Shown here piece after piece: positions 36,209-46,702 of a DNA stretch of 53,697 nucleotides. Both the position numbers and the translations under genes were made by a program. Each line of letters starts with the position of its first letter. Within the stretch, counting starts at the first letter, position 1. Below the pieces are notes generated by a model. The model was not told the origin of the DNA, ran no database searches, and worked only from the letters and a program-made list of their open reading frames with translations. Origin of the DNA: Bacteroidales bacterium UBA6229 (GTDB lineage Bacteria; Bacteroidota; Bacteroidia; Bacteroidales; F082); NCBI GenBank assembly GCA_002440975.1, contig DJWN01000107.1, forward strand, positions 8,036-61,732, written 5' to 3'.

Positions 36209-37108
36209 ATGAATTGGTTAAAAATATTTTATAGCCGTAAACTTCGTAATAGGATACACCTAAGCTGGATGTGGATCAGCCTTGGAATTGTCTTTATTTT
36301 ACCAATGAGTCTGTTTATCGGGCTGATGTGGAAATCGGCAATTTTGCTCAACCAACAATCGATATTTGATCTTTTATTTTCGAGCGAATGGAAACCAATG
36401 GCTGGCAAATTTGGGTATTTAACTTTTATAGTTAGCTCTGTTTGGGTTACGATGATTGCACTTTTGATTGCAGGTCCTGTTTGTCTGTTGACAGCCATAC
36501 ACCTGACGCAGTATGCCAAATCGTGGGTTCTGAAAATTATGGCTCCAATAATTGATATTTTAGCGGGTTTGCCCTCGGTTATTTTTGGTGTTTGGGGGAT
36601 TTTGTTTGTCATTCCGCTGCTGGCAAACCATATCGGGCCGTTTTTTGGCAAGAGTGTCAGCGGATATTCCATTTTGGCAGGAGCCATAGTGCTGTCCATT
36701 ATGATTATCCCTTTTATTTTGAACATCCTGATAGAGATTTTTCAGACCGTACCCAAAGAGCTTTCTGAAGCCTCCTTGTCCTTGGGTGCAACGCGTTGGC
36801 AAACTATCAAATTCGTGTTGTTAAAAAAATCCTCTGCAGGAATTGTTTCAGCATTTGGATTAGGCATGTCGCGAGCGTTTGGCGAAACCATTGCTGTTTT
36901 GATGGTAGTGGGCAATGTGGTGCATCTGCCTTCCGGGGTTTTTCAGCCGGGTTATCCATTGCCATCCCTGATCGCAAATAATTATGGCGAAATGTTATCT
37001 ATCCCCATGTATGATTCAGCACTGATGTTTTCGGCCTTGCTGCTTTTTGTTATTGTGTTGATTTTTAATGCGATCAGCAGGTTGATAATCTTAAGATCAA
37101 GCCATTGA
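36209..37108 (+). CDS. pstC: Phosphate ABC transporter permease PstC
   Basis: 299 residues with six membrane helices. The cytoplasmic coupling loop EIFQTVPKELSEASLSLGATRWQTIKFVLLKKSSAGI is the EAA-type motif of PstC/PstA permeases, and GMSRAFGETIAVLMVVGN is highly characteristic. It forms the inner-membrane channel with PstA. The gap to pstS is 127 bp, unusually wide for an operon, with no terminator seen; pstA begins one base after the stop. Confidence 0.92.
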   Translation: MNWLKIFYSRKLRNRIHLSWMWISLGIVFILPMSLFIGLMWKSAILLNQQSIFDLLFSSEWKPMAGKFGYLTFIVSSVWVTMIALLIAGPVCLLTAIHLTQYAKSWVLKIMAPIIDILAGLPSVIFGVWGILFVIPLLANHIGPFFGKSVSGYSILAGAIVLSIMIIPFILNILIEIFQTVPKELSEASLSLGATRWQTIKFVLLKKSSAGIVSAFGLGMSRAFGETIAVLMVVGNVVHLPSGVFQPGYPLPSLIANNYGEMLSIPMYDSALMFSALLLFVIVLIFNAISRLIILRSSH

Positions 37109-37109
37109 A

Positions 37110-37967
37110 ATGAGAAAAATTCTAAAAATAGAAGAGCGTTTTTATCGTGTGTTGATGTTTTTAGCAACAACGTTTATTGGCACTGCCCTGTTTGTGATTT
37201 TGTTTAGTATCCTGCGTACAGGGCTTCCGCATTTGAGTTGGGAAATGCTTAGTGAGATACCACATGGCGGATATTATTTTGGGAAATCAGGAGGGATTTT
37301 CAACGCTATCGTCGGATCTGTTTATTTGTCGCTGGGTTCGAGTTTGATCGCCTTTTTGGTTGGCCTGCCTATTGCCATGTTTATCAATATTCATCTGATC
37401 AGGCATACAAAATTTGTTGCCGTGATACGATTTCTGCTTGATTTGCTTTGGGGTGTTCCTTCTATCGTATATGGTGCTTTTGGTTTTACGATCATGGTTT
37501 TTTTTGGAATGCGAACGTCTTTGATGGCAGGGATTATCACGGTGAGTTTGTTTATTTTACCAATCATAGTAAGGGCAATGGATGAGGTGCTGCGAAATGT
37601 TCCGAAAGGTTTGCTGGAATCATCACTTTCGCTTGGAAGCACAAACAGCGAAATTGCTTATGTTGTGTATTTTAAGCAGTGCCTCCCGGGAATAATCACT
37701 GCATGGTTGCTTGCCTTTGGACGTGCCATAGGTGATGCAGCATCTATTTTGTTCACAACAGGTTATACCGATTATGTGCCTCATGCACTCAACGAACCAG
37801 CGGCAACACTTCCGTTAGCTATATTTTTCCAATTGAGCTCACCCATACCCGAGGTGCGCGAAAGAGCCTATGCAGCTTCGGCAATATTAATATTTATAGT
37901 ATTGACAGTCAGTGTTATAAGCAGGATATTAGGTTGTAAATATAACAAAAATAAAATCAATTTTTGA
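37110..37967 (+). CDS. pstA: Phosphate ABC transporter permease PstA
   Basis: 285 residues with six membrane helices. WGVPSIVYGAFGFTIMVFFGMRTSLMAGIITVSLFILPIIVRAMDEVL and the coupling loop NVPKGLLESSLSLGSTNSEIAYVVYFKQCLPGI are diagnostic of PstA, as is AFGRAIGDAASILFTTGYTDY. It pairs with PstC. Its TGA overlaps the pstB ATG (TGATG), indicating coupling. Confidence 0.92.
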   Translation: MRKILKIEERFYRVLMFLATTFIGTALFVILFSILRTGLPHLSWEMLSEIPHGGYYFGKSGGIFNAIVGSVYLSLGSSLIAFLVGLPIAMFINIHLIRHTKFVAVIRFLLDLLWGVPSIVYGAFGFTIMVFFGMRTSLMAGIITVSLFILPIIVRAMDEVLRNVPKGLLESSLSLGSTNSEIAYVVYFKQCLPGIITAWLLAFGRAIGDAASILFTTGYTDYVPHALNEPAATLPLAIFFQLSSPIPEVRERAYAASAILIFIVLTVSVISRILGCKYNKNKINF

Positions 37968-38725
37968 TGCATAATTCAGTAATAGATATCGAGCATTTGA
38001 ATTTGTATTATGGAAAACAGCATATCCTTAAGGATATCAATATTTCCATTCCTGCAAAGAAAATCACTGTAATACTGGGACCTTCAGGCTGTGGAAAAAC
38101 AACGCTCCTGAGAAGCTTGAACCGGCTTACGGAGCTGGATGCCTCTGTGAAGATGAGCGGTAAAATTTTTCTGAATGGTCAGGATCTTCTGAGCAGTAAG
38201 GAAGATGTTACAACGATTCGAAAAAAGATGGGTTTGCTTGCACAACGTCCGTATCCCTTGCCAATGAGCATTTACAACAATGTTGCATACGGACTCAGAA
38301 TCAGCGGCCGGCGAAAGAAAAAATTCCTCAACAATCGGGTGGAATACTACCTGAGGCAAACCAATTTGTGGGAAGAAGTGAAGGATCGCCTGAAAGAACC
38401 TGCTGCAACTTTATCAATTGGCCAGCAGCAAAGGCTTTGCCTGGCACGCGGATTGGCTGTTGACCCGCAAATTATACTGGCTGATGAACCAACTTCGGCC
38501 CTCGACCCACATTCGAGCCGGATGATAGAGGAAAAATTTGCCGAACTGAAGAGCAATTATACCATAGTGTTGGTAACGCATATCTTGCGCCAGGCCAGAA
38601 ACATCGCTGACCATGTGATTTTTATGTATATGGGACAGGTAGTAGAGCAAGCCGATGCCAGGGATTTTTTCGACAACCCGCAGGAACAACAAACAAAAGC
38701 CTATCTTCAGGGGCAGTTTTATTAG
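37967..38725 (+). CDS. pstB: Phosphate ABC transporter ATPase PstB
   Basis: 252 residues from ATG 37967. Walker A GPSGCGKTTLLRSLNRL (about 36-52), Q-loop MGLLAQRPYPLPMSIYNNVAYG, signature LSIGQQQRLCLARGLA, Walker B IILADEPTSALDP and the H-loop VTHILRQA are all present; the order and the RPYPLPMSI segment fit PstB. No phoU follows; the next plus-strand gene is 2.3 kb away, after an inserted minus-strand cassette. If phoU existed here it has been lost or moved. Confidence 0.93.
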   Translation: MHNSVIDIEHLNLYYGKQHILKDINISIPAKKITVILGPSGCGKTTLLRSLNRLTELDASVKMSGKIFLNGQDLLSSKEDVTTIRKKMGLLAQRPYPLPMSIYNNVAYGLRISGRRKKKFLNNRVEYYLRQTNLWEEVKDRLKEPAATLSIGQQQRLCLARGLAVDPQIILADEPTSALDPHSSRMIEEKFAELKSNYTIVLVTHILRQARNIADHVIFMYMGQVVEQADARDFFDNPQEQQTKAYLQGQFY

Positions 38726-38766
38726 CAGTTTGGTTAGTTGCCTATTTCGAAGCACTTTCCTGTCAG

Positions 38767-38843
38767 GTTACAACTACTTTTGATAAGGGCTTTATCACTC
38801 GAATACGCATTGTAACGAAAATTAACTATATCGCGTGTTACAA
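38767..38843. repeat. Hairpin and GTTACAA/TTGTAAC inverted repeats at the cassette edge
   Basis: TGATAA-GGGCT-TTATCA (38781-38797) is a perfect hairpin 55 bp after pstB and may act as its terminator, though without a T-run. GTTACAA at 38767 and 38837 and TTGTAAC at 38810 form inverted repeats. TTGTAAC recurs at 40708 on the far side of the two-gene cassette, so the motif brackets it. Confidence 0.4.
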
Positions 38844-38857
38844 CTTGGCTGTTTTCG

Positions 38858-39361
38858 TTATTCAATATTAATTTCCGCTTCAAATTGGATTCTCATTTTA
38901 TACTTTGAGCTAAAATATTCACGTTGTTCTAAATTTGATTCATGAAAAGAGGGAAATTTATTTTTGCGGTTTGCAACTATTGCTTTTCGTTTCTTAAAAC
39001 CAAAATAATATTCAGGATTTTCATCAATCATTCTTTTAATTGTGCTTTCTATCTGAGAAAGTCCTTCTGCCTGCCATTTGTCTCTTTTATTTTTTAATTC
39101 AATGAAAAACAAATTTGATTCATAACACAACATAGCGTCACAACGATTGTCCATTTTACCATTTGATCTATTAATAATAATACAATTGTCAATAGCGGTA
39201 AAAAGTATTTCAACTTTTCTTTCATTAGTAACTATAGCATTGCATAAGTCGGAATTGTAGTCGATAATTTTTGCTGGAGTTTTATCTTCAGCGTCATAAA
39301 TACCGAATTTCCTATCTTTTACCAAAATCTGACAAGATTTCTCCTGAAAATTTACACTCAT
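38858..39361 (-). CDS. Small PD-(D/E)XK-like nuclease, partner of an AAA ATPase
   Basis: 167 residues, no named family recognised. The segment RCD75AMLCYESNLFFIE88LK90NK has the D-x12-ExK spacing of PD-(D/E)XK nucleases. It is followed by a helix with Gln103 (GLSQIESTIKRM), the position of the frequent fourth motif of that fold. The N-terminal half (ILVKDRKFGIYDAEDKTPAKIID) looks beta-rich. Its ATG overlaps the ATPase stop by 4 bp (ATGA), so the two proteins are made together. I infer a DNA- or RNA-cleaving effector controlled by the ATPase, as in two-gene phage-defence systems. Base composition is visibly more AT-rich than the flanking pst and mcc genes, suggesting transfer. Confidence 0.6.
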   Translation of the reverse strand: MSVNFQEKSCQILVKDRKFGIYDAEDKTPAKIIDYNSDLCNAIVTNERKVEILFTAIDNCIIINRSNGKMDNRCDAMLCYESNLFFIELKNKRDKWQAEGLSQIESTIKRMIDENPEYYFGFKKRKAIVANRKNKFPSFHESNLEQREYFSSKYKMRIQFEAEINIE

Positions 39362-40599
39362 AATTCTTCTTCAATTTCTAAAAGTGAGTCGTAAAGTTTA
39401 TTAACCTCTCCAAGAGAAATGTTAAGGAAATTATTGTCAGATGGAATACCTTCAAATTTGCCTAACGCTCTAATAGTTCCTTTTTTCTCATCCAATTCAT
39501 AAATTGCTAAATCACTTGCAATTACAGTTGATGACCTGGGTACAATTTCATTCGTTTTAGAAAATTCAGGATCCTTTAATTTATATCCTTTTTCTTTCAA
39601 TGTTTTATATACATTCCCGGCTTTTACAGCTAATGTTAGATAGTTTATCAAATATGGACTATGTGTTGTCAAAATCAATTTATTCCATTTGCTCTGATTA
39701 TTGAACTCCATTAGGCAGTTCAGCATTTGTTGTTGAGATGTCGGAAATAAATTCTGCTCCGGTTCTTCAACGATATTGATAAAGCATTTATTAAAATATC
39801 TTGCTTTAACTGATTTTGTTAATTTGTTTTTATCCTTGTCAGTTAAAGAATTGTTATTCATTATTTCCATTATTTCATTGGCAAATCTTACAGATTGTGT
39901 AACAGTCAATTCGCTTTTCATTTTTTTCTGATTTTTGGAAATTAATGAAGCAAGATTTTTGGAAACAAGGAATAAAGGAATAAATGATTGTAAACCACTG
40001 GCTGCTTCAATTATACTAATTCTGTAATCATCTCCTATAACATAAGATAAGTCCTCATCTACATCATATTCATATGAATAACCTTTTAATGGCAAACTGA
40101 CGTTTTTTACACTTTCATTTTGTGCTTTTCTCAATTCTTCAGCAAATGTGAATAAGTTATCAGGCAATCCTTTAACGTTATAAGCATCCTTGATTGTACT
40201 TAAAAAATTCCTTTCAGATGGAACATACATAATTTTGGGAACGGTGTATAAATTGCCCTTAGTCTCTGTTACAACTGGATATTGTTTTGCCCTATCGCAG
40301 AGTATATGATACCTTTCACCAGAATACTCTATGTAGGTATTGTTTTTAAAATAATTCTGAATCTTCTGGTATTGTAAGAAATTCTTAAACATGTGAAAGG
40401 AGAATTTCTCTTTTTCAATATCTCCTCTGTTAATAGCTTTTTCAATCCAACTTAATGTGGAAAAAACCTTTGCCACGGTACTTTTTCCGCTACCTTGATT
40501 GCCTATAAACACAGTGACTTTATTAATATTTATCCAGCCTTCGTCATCCAGCATTCCATCTTTGATGGGACCGAAATTTTTTATCCTTATTTTGCTCAT
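39358..40599 (-). CDS. ABC/AAA_21-type ATPase, likely defence-system sensor or motor
   Basis: 413 residues. Walker A is GNQGSGKST (33-41) directly after a short beta hairpin (KIRIKNFGPIKDG), as in OLD/AAA_15/AAA_21 proteins. YVPSER (125-130), a signature-like ASGLQS (200-205), Walker B CFINIVEEPE (272-281) with Glu278-Glu279, and the H-loop TTHSPYL (His313) complete the ABC-type set. There is no TOPRIM domain, so it is not a full OLD nuclease; nuclease activity may come from the 167-residue partner. Architecture recalls PtuA (Septu) and AriA (PARIS) ATPases, but the partner is neither HNH nor DUF4435. A -7 box TACTTTTG on the minus strand (40621-40628) gives it its own promoter. Confidence 0.75.
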   Translation of the reverse strand: MSKIRIKNFGPIKDGMLDDEGWININKVTVFIGNQGSGKSTVAKVFSTLSWIEKAINRGDIEKEKFSFHMFKNFLQYQKIQNYFKNNTYIEYSGERYHILCDRAKQYPVVTETKGNLYTVPKIMYVPSERNFLSTIKDAYNVKGLPDNLFTFAEELRKAQNESVKNVSLPLKGYSYEYDVDEDLSYVIGDDYRISIIEAASGLQSFIPLFLVSKNLASLISKNQKKMKSELTVTQSVRFANEIMEIMNNNSLTDKDKNKLTKSVKARYFNKCFINIVEEPEQNLFPTSQQQMLNCLMEFNNQSKWNKLILTTHSPYLINYLTLAVKAGNVYKTLKEKGYKLKDPEFSKTNEIVPRSSTVIASDLAIYELDEKKGTIRALGKFEGIPSDNNFLNISLGEVNKLYDSLLEIEEEL

Positions 40600-41051
40600 A
40601 GCCTATGTTTTCTTGCTATACAAAAGTAATTCATTTCTTAACAAATTTATCAGACTAAAAACTCTTTTCATTGTCATTGAGTTTGTAGTTGTCTTTTTTT
40701 TGGCTGCTTGTAACAACTGATACTTGCATCTGGCAACATTTGCCTGGCTGACAAAATTCGATTGATGGTGGTTTTAAAGGGTGTCATTTTTTAATTTTCA
40801 GCCAGCAAGAAATTAATCATTGATTCATTTCCTGAGTAATTTCTTGTTCCCTATTTCATTTAAAATGTGTTCATTTTCATTTCAGTGAGATGAAATTTGA
40901 GCTTTTTATCCAGAACCAACAACCTTTTTCAGTGAACTTTTATCTCGGGCTACTCTAAAATAAATTTCATACTTTTACCCAATCGAAAACCCTGGACTGT
41001 TTTCATTCGGGATACTAAACCATTTATTAAAAAACAATTAAAAGGAATATT
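40600..41051. other. Intergenic region between the ATPase cassette and the mcc operon
   Basis: 452 bp without a credible gene. It holds the minus-strand -7 box for the ATPase (40621-40628), a TTGTAAC copy (40708-40714) next to TGGCTG, and an 8-bp inverted repeat CTGGCTGA/TCAGCCAG around 40744-40805. TACTTTTA at 40970-40977 is a weak -7 box for the mcc operon. AAAGGA stands just before the TTG start of mccB. Confidence 0.5.
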
Positions 41052-42659
41052 TTGTACACCCTACAATCTAAGATTGACACTACATCGGATGCTTTTCAAA
41101 CAAACAAAAAGGCTTTTGAAGCATTGCTTACGACTTATCGTCAACGGCTGAAACAAAGCATCTCGGGCGGAAGTCCCGAAGCCGTTGAAAAGCACAAATC
41201 ACGCAACAAATTGCTTGCCCGCGAACGCATCGACCTGCTTATTGACAAAAACACACCCTTTCTGGAACTTTCTTCACTGGCGGCTTACGATCTTTATGAT
41301 AACGGTTTTCCATCGGCAGGAATCGTCACCGGCATTGGCGTGATTCACGGACGCGAAACGATCATCATCGCCAATGATGCTACCGTAAAAGGCGGCACCT
41401 ATATGCAATACACCATCAAAAAGCATTTGAGAGCGCAGGAAATTGCCATGGAAAACGGCTTGCCCTGCGTATATATGGTCGATTCGGGAGGTGCCTTTTT
41501 GCCGGAGCAGGATACTGTTTTTCCGGACAGAGATCATTTTGGACGTTTTTTCTATAATCAGGCGCGTATGTCGGCCATGGGGCTGGCACAGGTGGCCATT
41601 GTGATGGGAAGCTGCACAGCCGGAGGAGCTTATGTGCCGGCCATGAGTGATGAGACTATCATCGTTAAAAATCAAGGCACGATTTTTCTTGGTGGCCCGC
41701 CACTCGTAAAAGCTGCCACAGGTGAAGAGGTAACCGCAGAAGAACTGGGAGGAGCTGATGTACATACCGCCATTTCTGGCGTGGCCGACCATTTTGCCGA
41801 GAACGATACACACGCCATTCAAATCTGCCGGAATATCTTCGAAAACCTGAAACCCAAAAGCACTCAAGCACTTGATATCATTGTGCCGGAGGAACCACTC
41901 TACGATCCCAAAGAACTCTATGGCATTGCACCACTCGATCTGCGTAAACAGGTCGATCCCCGCGAAATTATTGCCCGTATTGTGGATGGCTCACGTTTTC
42001 AGGAGTTTAAAGCGCGATATGCCACTACATTGGTTACGGGTTTTGCGCATATCATGGGATTTCCCGTAGGGATCATTGCCAACTATGGTGTGCTGTTTTC
42101 GGAATCAGCACTCAAAGCCACTCATTTTATTGAGCTGTGTACTGCGCGTAAAATTCCGCTGATATTCCTGCAGAATATTACAGGTTTTATGGTAGGAAAG
42201 GATTTTGAACGAGGTGGCATTGCCAAAGATGGAGCCAAAATGGTTCATGCCGTTTCTAATGCCAATGTGCCTAAGTTTACTGTGATATTTGGGGGTTCCT
42301 TTGGAGCAGGTAACTACGGCATGGCCGGACGTGCCTTTGGCCCCCGCCTGCTTTTTATGTGGCCTAATGCAAAAATATCGGTGATGGGAGGCGAACAGGC
42401 AGCCAATGTGCTGGCAACCGTAAAACAAGATCAGTTGCGTGCCAAAGGGATAGAGATGACAACCGAAGAAATTGAAGCACTCAAAAAACCAATTCTCGAA
42501 AAATACGAACGCGAAGGGTCGGCTTATTACAGTACAGCCCGGCTTTGGGACGATGGCATCATTGATCCGGCCGACACCAGAAAAGTATTGGCAGTTGGCA
42601 TTGCAGCTTCGCTTAACAACCCCTTCCCCGAACAGCAATTTGGGGTGTTTAGAATGTAA
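41052..42659 (+). CDS. Methylcrotonoyl-CoA carboxylase beta subunit (carboxyltransferase)
   Basis: 535 residues, the usual MccB length. The start is the TTG at 41052, supported by AAAAGGA 7-8 bases upstream and by the N-terminal match to the family; no ATG is well placed. Carboxyltransferase motifs: SGGSPEAVEKHKSRNKLLARERI, GGTYMQYTIKKHLRAQEIA, VYMVDSGGAFLPEQDTVFPDRDHFGRFFYNQARMSAMG and IFLGGPPLVKAATGEEV; the C-terminal half has GGSFGAGNYGMAGRAFGPR. The LPEQ...FPDRDHFGR stretch points to methylcrotonyl-CoA rather than propionyl-CoA carboxylase. It carboxylates 3-methylcrotonyl-CoA using biotin carried by the subunit encoded downstream. Confidence 0.9.
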   Translation: MYTLQSKIDTTSDAFQTNKKAFEALLTTYRQRLKQSISGGSPEAVEKHKSRNKLLARERIDLLIDKNTPFLELSSLAAYDLYDNGFPSAGIVTGIGVIHGRETIIIANDATVKGGTYMQYTIKKHLRAQEIAMENGLPCVYMVDSGGAFLPEQDTVFPDRDHFGRFFYNQARMSAMGLAQVAIVMGSCTAGGAYVPAMSDETIIVKNQGTIFLGGPPLVKAATGEEVTAEELGGADVHTAISGVADHFAENDTHAIQICRNIFENLKPKSTQALDIIVPEEPLYDPKELYGIAPLDLRKQVDPREIIARIVDGSRFQEFKARYATTLVTGFAHIMGFPVGIIANYGVLFSESALKATHFIELCTARKIPLIFLQNITGFMVGKDFERGGIAKDGAKMVHAVSNANVPKFTVIFGGSFGAGNYGMAGRAFGPRLLFMWPNAKISVMGGEQAANVLATVKQDQLRAKGIEMTTEEIEALKKPILEKYEREGSAYYSTARLWDDGIIDPADTRKVLAVGIAASLNNPFPEQQFGVFRM

Positions 42660-42662
42660 GAT

Positions 42663-43453
42663 ATGGAAAACGATTTTCATACAATCCAGTTACAAAAAAG
42701 TAATGGCATTGCCAATGTGATGCTAAATCGCCCCGAAAAACATAATGCCCTAAATCCTGAAATGATTTCCGAACTCACCGCAGTTTTCGAAATGTTAGAT
42801 AGTCAGAATGAGATCCGGCTGGTGATTTTAAGCGGTAATGGCCCTTCCTTTAGTGCAGGTGCTGACCTGCAATACATGAAAGAAATTTCAGGATTTGGTT
42901 ATGAAGAAAATTTACATGATGCCCAAAAATTGGCCAGGTTGTTCGATACAGTAAAAAACTGCACACTTCCTGTTGTTGTTGTATTGCACGGAGCAGTTTA
43001 CGGAGGAGCCAACGGGCTTGCAGCAGCCTGTGATATCGTGCTGGCACATGAAGATACAATTTTTGCTTTTAGCGAGGTGAAACTGGGCATTACTCCGGCA
43101 ACTATTTCTCCATTTGTGATTGCCCGCTGTGGTGAAGCAGCTGCCCGGGAACTGATGATGACAGGAAGAAAATTTTCGGCAGAAGAGGCCTATCGTTTTT
43201 TGTTGGTCAATCAGATGTTTTCTGACGAGCGCAAGGAAGAATGTGTTACCGGCATCGTCAATCAATTATTGAGTAGCGCACCACAGGCCCTTAAAGCGTG
43301 CAAAACACTCATCCGCACAGTTGTCCATTTGCAAGGGCACAAAGAAGAACTAACTAAATTCACTACAAAGCAAATAGCAGATCGCCGCGCTTCGGAGGAA
43401 GGACAGGAAGGATTTGCGGCTTTTTTTGCAAAACGAAAACCCAACTGGATGCT

Positions 43454-43457
<4 letters not shown>
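42663..43457 (+). CDS. Crotonase, probable methylglutaconyl-CoA hydratase
   Basis: 264 residues, crotonase fold. GPSFSAGADLQYMKE (about 60-74) and VVLHGAVYGGANGLAAACDIVLA (about 103-125) form the oxyanion hole. FSEVKLGITPATISPFVIARCG fits the methylglutaconyl-CoA hydratase branch, and the C-terminus KRKPNWML is typical. Only the second catalytic Glu (SEVKLG) is obvious; the first position is Asn-Gly rather than Glu, as I recall for AUH/LiuC-like members. It lies between mccB and mccA and overlaps mccA by 4 bp, so it should convert 3-methylglutaconyl-CoA to HMG-CoA. Confidence 0.85.
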
Positions 43458-45466
<2,009 letters not shown>

Positions 45467-45484
45467 CCAGATAAAATTAAACGC

Positions 45485-46630
45485 ATGAATTTCGATCTTT
45501 CTGAAGAACACAAAATGATCCGTGAAACCGTTCGCGAGTTTGCCGAACGTGAGATTAAACCTGTTGCTCAACAACTGGATGAAAAAGCTGAGTTTTCGCC
45601 AGCACTCACCAAACGCATGGGTGAATTAGGTCTTTTTGGGATGTATCTGCCCGAAAAATATGGTGGCCAGGGACTCAACACCCTCGCCTATATCATTGCT
45701 GTTGAGGAGCTTGCCCGTGTTGACGGATCGCAGGCTGCCACCCTTGCAGCGCACAATTCGCTGGGCATTGGTCCCTTGTATTACTATGGATCAGAAGACC
45801 AGAAGATGAAGTACCTTCCACAGCTGTGTACCGGCGAAGCCCTTTGGAGTTTTGGTCTCACTGAGCCTGGTGCAGGTTCCGATTCGCGTGGATCGAAAAC
45901 CACTGCCGAGATTCAAAATGATGAATGGGTGATTAATGGTTCCAAGATATTTATCACCAATGGGGCTTCAAGCCTGAATATTGGCACTACCGTGCAAGCT
46001 GTTTCGGGCGAGAAAGATGGCAAAAAACAGTTTACCACCATATTGGTCGAAGGTCATACCAAAGGCTTTAAAAGGGTTCAGATGCACAACAAAATGATGT
46101 GGCGTGCATCCGATACTGCCGAGTTGTATTTTGATGATGTGCGTGTTCCAAAAGAAAATCTGTTGGGTGAGATAGGTCAGGGATCAAAGATTATGCTTTC
46201 TACGCTGGATGCCGGACGACTGTCGATTGCTGCCATGGGTTTGGGTGCTGCACAAGGTGCCTACGAGCTTGCCCTGGCTTATGCCAAAGAACGTAAGCAG
46301 TTCGGACAGCCAATTTCTAAATTTCAAATCAATGCCTTTAAGCTGGCTGATATGGCTACTAAAATAGAGCTGGCCCGAAACCTGCTGTATAAAGCCTGTT
46401 GGCTAAAAGACGAAGGACGTCCTTTTGGTTTGGAAGCAGCGATGTCAAAGCTCTACTGTTCCGAAATTGCCAAGGAAGTTGCTGATGAAGCCGTTCAGAT
46501 ACACGGAGGCTATGGCCTGATGAAAGACTATGATGTGGAGCGCTTTTATCGCGACCAGCGTCTCCTGCAGATTGGTGAAGGTACTTCTGAAATCCAACGC
46601 CTTGTAATTTCAAGATATATCGGGTGCTAA
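45485..46630 (+). CDS. Short-chain acyl-CoA dehydrogenase
   Basis: 381 residues with N-terminal helical (MNFDLSEEHKMIRETVREFAEREI), middle beta (WSFGLTEPGAGSDSRGSKTTAE, FITNGASS) and C-terminal helical domains. The catalytic base is Glu365 in QIGEGTSEIQRLVISRYIG, the position used by butyryl/short-chain enzymes. Isovaleryl-CoA dehydrogenases instead use a Glu in a LDLER-type segment; here that segment is LDAGR with Gly244. So despite its place at the end of a leucine operon it has the active site of a short- or branched-short-chain enzyme rather than classic IVD. It needs an electron-transfer flavoprotein not seen in the window. Confidence 0.9.
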   Translation: MNFDLSEEHKMIRETVREFAEREIKPVAQQLDEKAEFSPALTKRMGELGLFGMYLPEKYGGQGLNTLAYIIAVEELARVDGSQAATLAAHNSLGIGPLYYYGSEDQKMKYLPQLCTGEALWSFGLTEPGAGSDSRGSKTTAEIQNDEWVINGSKIFITNGASSLNIGTTVQAVSGEKDGKKQFTTILVEGHTKGFKRVQMHNKMMWRASDTAELYFDDVRVPKENLLGEIGQGSKIMLSTLDAGRLSIAAMGLGAAQGAYELALAYAKERKQFGQPISKFQINAFKLADMATKIELARNLLYKACWLKDEGRPFGLEAAMSKLYCSEIAKEVADEAVQIHGGYGLMKDYDVERFYRDQRLLQIGEGTSEIQRLVISRYIGC

Positions 46631-46702
46631 ACAGTGGAATTAATTAATTTTTTTAGGTTGTTTTAATTGATGTAAGCAAGTATCTTACCGTGATTACCAC
46701 AA

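Noticed and set aside
38858..40599. Assignment of the cassette to Septu, PARIS or Gabija
   Set aside because: The partner protein lacks an HNH motif (Septu), shows no DUF4435/TOPRIM pattern (PARIS), and the ATPase has no TOPRIM domain or helicase partner (Gabija).
38767..40714. Classical integron attC sites around the ATPase-nuclease cassette
   Set aside because: GTTACAA/TTGTAAC do not fit the GTTRRRY/RYYYAAC core pattern and no integrase gene is in the window; kept only as a possible cassette edge.
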